Origin: Thermococcus eurythermalis
Lineage (GTDB): Archaea; Methanobacteriota_B; Thermococci; Thermococcales; Thermococcaceae
DNA length: 64,000 nt
Assembly (NCBI RefSeq): GCF_000769655.1
Contig: NZ_CP008887.1
Location: 1,302,001-1,366,000, forward strand
Reading direction: 5' to 3'
Positions 62,866 through 64,000 of the stretch are shown here, piece after piece. A program made the translations under genes and the position numbers. Below the pieces are notes generated by a model. That model saw only the letters and a program-made list of their open reading frames with translations. It did not search any database and was not told where the DNA came from. Every line of letters begins with the position of its first letter. Positions within the stretch are counted from its first letter, which is position 1.

Positions 62866-63216
62866 ATGGCGTCTGATGTTGAAAAGGTCGTGAAGCTGTT
62901 TCAGAGGAGAGAGACTCAGGAGGCGTTTGGGGAGTGGATTGTCCAACTCGCGAGAAAGATTCACGAGAGGCCGGAAGACATAGTGTGGTTTTTTGAGGAG
63001 ATGAGAAAAAGGGAAGGGTGGGACGAAAAGCTTGAGGAGTTTGAGAGGATTACTAAGGACTTATCACCAGAGGAGCTTTTTGAACTTGCAGTTAGGGAGG
63101 CTGAAAACGCTCCTGAAATCAGAGAGAGCACTGAGAAGCTCATAACAGATGCGAGAAGGAAGATTGAGAAGTTCAGGAGAATCGAAGAGAAGCTAAAGCG
63201 CATTGGAGTGATTTGA
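62866..63216 (+). CDS. Probable antitoxin partner of the PIN toxin
   Basis: 116 residues, highly charged and helical (VEKVVKLFQRRETQEAFGEW; DARRKIEKFRRIEEKLKRIG). It starts 20 bp after the previous gene; its stop is immediately before the PIN gene's ATG (no gap), the standard arrangement of a toxin-antitoxin pair. No DNA-binding motif is recognised, so the antitoxin call rests on context. Confidence 0.6.
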   Translation: MASDVEKVVKLFQRRETQEAFGEWIVQLARKIHERPEDIVWFFEEMRKREGWDEKLEEFERITKDLSPEELFELAVREAENAPEIRESTEKLITDARRKIEKFRRIEEKLKRIGVI

Positions 63217-63699
63217 ATGACCAGCGGTAAAATAAGGGTAGTTCTTGACACTTCAATTTTAGTTAGTGCGCTAAAGTCAAAGAATCCCGAGCGTTCTCCA
63301 GCTTGGCGAATTCTAAAGGCTCTTGTCAGTGGGGAAGTGGAGAATTATCTCAGCGATGAGATTTGGGAAGAGATGAGCCGGGTTCTAATGGAAATCGCAG
63401 AGGGGACAAAAAGGGAAATCCTTGCTCTCCAAATACTCACGTTGGTAAAGAGGAAGAGCATCGTCGTTCAGCCTGAGCCGAAATTTTCTGGGGATGCAAA
63501 GTTCATCAAAAAGCTGAAGGACCCGAGCGATGCCAAGTTCTTTGATGTGGCGTACACGGCTAAGGCTGACTATATTATTTCAGAGAACACGAAGCACATT
63601 GTTCAAATGAGGGATGAGGCAACAAAAACTTATCGTTTCGACGGTAGAAAGGTTAAAATCTTGAAAGCTGGAGAGTTTGTGAGAGAAGTCTTGAGGTGA
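63217..63699 (+). CDS. PIN-domain ribonuclease (VapC-like toxin)
   Basis: 160 residues. Acidic PIN residues: Asp11 in VVLDTSILVSAL, a Glu in the SDEIWEEM helix, and Asp105/Asp110 in DPSDAKFFDVAY with ADYIISENTKHI near 118. This matches the COG1569-type putative PIN toxins. It would cleave RNA when free of its antitoxin. Toxin-antitoxin genes stabilise or defend mobile elements. Confidence 0.8.
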   Translation: MTSGKIRVVLDTSILVSALKSKNPERSPAWRILKALVSGEVENYLSDEIWEEMSRVLMEIAEGTKREILALQILTLVKRKSIVVQPEPKFSGDAKFIKKLKDPSDAKFFDVAYTAKADYIISENTKHIVQMRDEATKTYRFDGRKVKILKAGEFVREVLR

Positions 63700-63704
63700 G
63701 GCCG

Positions 63705-63863
63705 GTGGGTGTTTACCTCGACCGTGAGGCGCTGGAGATTTTGGACGAAGTGAGAGAAAGCCTGGCGAGACAGCTGGGAGTGAGGAAGGAGAGAATCTCG
63801 CGGAGTATGGCGGTTAAGCACCTCTACCACTTGAGCAAGCAGGTGCTGAAAAAATCGTCGTGA
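63705..63863 (+). CDS. Small RHH-like protein
   Basis: 52 residues from GTG 63705, with GAGGTGAGG upstream and 5 bp after the PIN stop. Sequence MGVYLDREALEILDEVRESL, then ARQLGVRKERISRSMAVKHL, resembles a strand and two helices of a ribbon-helix-helix protein. It lies just before promoter module 4 and could be its regulator. Confidence 0.5.
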   Translation: MGVYLDREALEILDEVRESLARQLGVRKERISRSMAVKHLYHLSKQVLKKSS

Positions 63864-63867
63864 GGAG

Positions 63868-63920
63868 TTTTCTCCCGTTTTCTGCCGTTTTCTCCACTTT
63901 TCTGGTTCAGTGCTTAAATA
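63868..63920 (+). promoter_or_regulatory. Element promoter module, copy 4
   Basis: TTTTCT at exactly 10-bp spacing four times (63868, 63878, 63888, 63898), as TTTTCTCCCG, TTTTCTGCCG, TTTTCTCCAC and TTTTCTGG; then TTCAGTGC and TTAAATA (63914-63920), 16 bp after the last repeat begins. This is the cleanest copy. Transcription would start near 63940 and lead to the gene beginning at 63987. Confidence 0.85.
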
Positions 63921-63986
63921 CTCTCAGGCCTTATTCTATGCCGAGGCCTCACGGCCTCAAAGCGAGAGCTTGAGAGGTGAGGAGAG

Positions 63987-64000
63987 ATGGATTGGAAGGA
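63987..64000 (+). CDS. Start of the next element gene (cut by the window)
   Basis: ATG at 63987 (MDWK...) with GAGGTGAGGAGAG upstream, behind promoter module 4. Only four codons are visible, so nothing can be said about the product. A short 11-codon frame at 63938 (MPRPHGLKARA) in the leader is followed by a stop and an inverted repeat GAGGCCTCACGGCCTC; it may be leader sequence. Confidence 0.45.

Larger units (their letters stand above)
50574..64000. mobile_element. Integrated virus/plasmid-like element (left part; right end outside the window)
   Basis: Boundary evidence: a tRNA gene overlapped by a split-integrase-like frame. Content: short overlapping genes of unknown function, AbrB and RHH regulators, PD-(D/E)XK-like nuclease, its own MCM helicase, a small P-loop ATPase of the HerA/A32 type, zinc-ribbon and membrane proteins, a PIN toxin pair, plus less biased codon use (more T- and G-ending codons, TTG leucine) than the chromosome. 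Thermococcales elements with MCM genes that I recall are TKV1/pAMT11 and TKV4/pTN3; this one is reminiscent of these, but no comparison was run. No capsid gene or int(C) is seen up to 64 kb, so virus or plasmid status is open. Confidence 0.8.

Overview
The window is a stretch of a Thermococcus (Thermococcales, Euryarchaeota) chromosome followed by the left part of an integrated virus- or plasmid-like element. Evidence for the host: archaeal-only genes (rpoF, rpoL, L21e, csl4, gatD/gatE, pus10, archaemetzincin, AGOG, Hjc), a Thermococcales-type S-layer protein, a TIP26-like TBP-interacting protein, a CGP-CTERM-like surface protein, BRE/TATA promoters about 25 bp ahead of leaderless starts, GGTG/GAGGTG ribosome binding sites, and strongly biased G/C-ending codons. 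The species cannot be named from this sequence alone.

Positions 1-50.4 kb are dense host chromosome. 1-6.9 kb: a radical-SAM gene cut by the window edge, a duplicated conserved protein, the S-layer gene with a strong promoter, a COG1031 radical-SAM protein and a ferritin-like protein. 7-9.3 kb: L21e-rpoF-DUF655-ksgA. 9.3-18.9 kb: a secreted propeller protein, pus10, gatD-gatE (tRNA-dependent Gln synthesis), HMG-CoA reductase and a MinD-like ATPase. 19-25.8 kb: tdh, pheS-pheT, truA and an XPB-like helicase. 25.9-34.4 kb: a UbiD decarboxylase, an ABC exporter, AGOG, a beta-RFAP synthase-like GHMP protein, a dihydropteroate synthase-like protein, an AI-2E-type permease and SppA. 34.5-42.5 kb: a TIM-barrel isomerase, csl4-DUF2067-rpoL-RNase III-like, thrS, DUF257, TIP26, cis-prenyltransferase, a gamma-carbonic-anhydrase-like protein and hjc. 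42.4-50.4 kb: a surface protein, M42 peptidase, archaemetzincin, a CYTH protein, an ECF-type ATPase, TrkH and map. HMG-CoA reductase, the UbiD protein (probable anhydromevalonate phosphate decarboxylase) and cis-prenyltransferase belong to isoprenoid synthesis; the GHMP and DHPS-like proteins suggest a methanopterin-type pterin.

From a tRNA-Ser(CGA) at 50574-50660 to the end of the window lies the integrated element. The tRNA sits inside an open frame that looks like the N-terminal fragment of a split SSV-type integrase. To the right are small membrane proteins and a lipoprotein, an AbrB-type regulator, a run of overlapping small genes with a PD-(D/E)XK-like nuclease, an MCM helicase with a long N-terminal extension, RHH regulators, two zinc-ribbon proteins, a HerA/A32-like ATPase and a PIN toxin module. 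The other end, int(C) and any capsid gene would lie beyond 64 kb.

The most unusual signals are in the element. (1) Four promoter modules share a 10-bp-phased direct repeat (TTTTCTCCCG-like), the string TTCTGGTTCA[G/C]TG and a TATA box at fixed distance, and they precede the element's main operons. (2) Several of its genes carry dense arrays of short direct and inverted words inside what look like disordered linkers: GATCACT/GATCGG in a 164-residue protein, GGAACA/TGTTCC in the MCM gene, GGTGAAA in the zinc-ribbon membrane protein. They look like binding arrays (operators, origin iterons or centromere-like sites) written into coding sequence. I have not found this described, but no search could be run.
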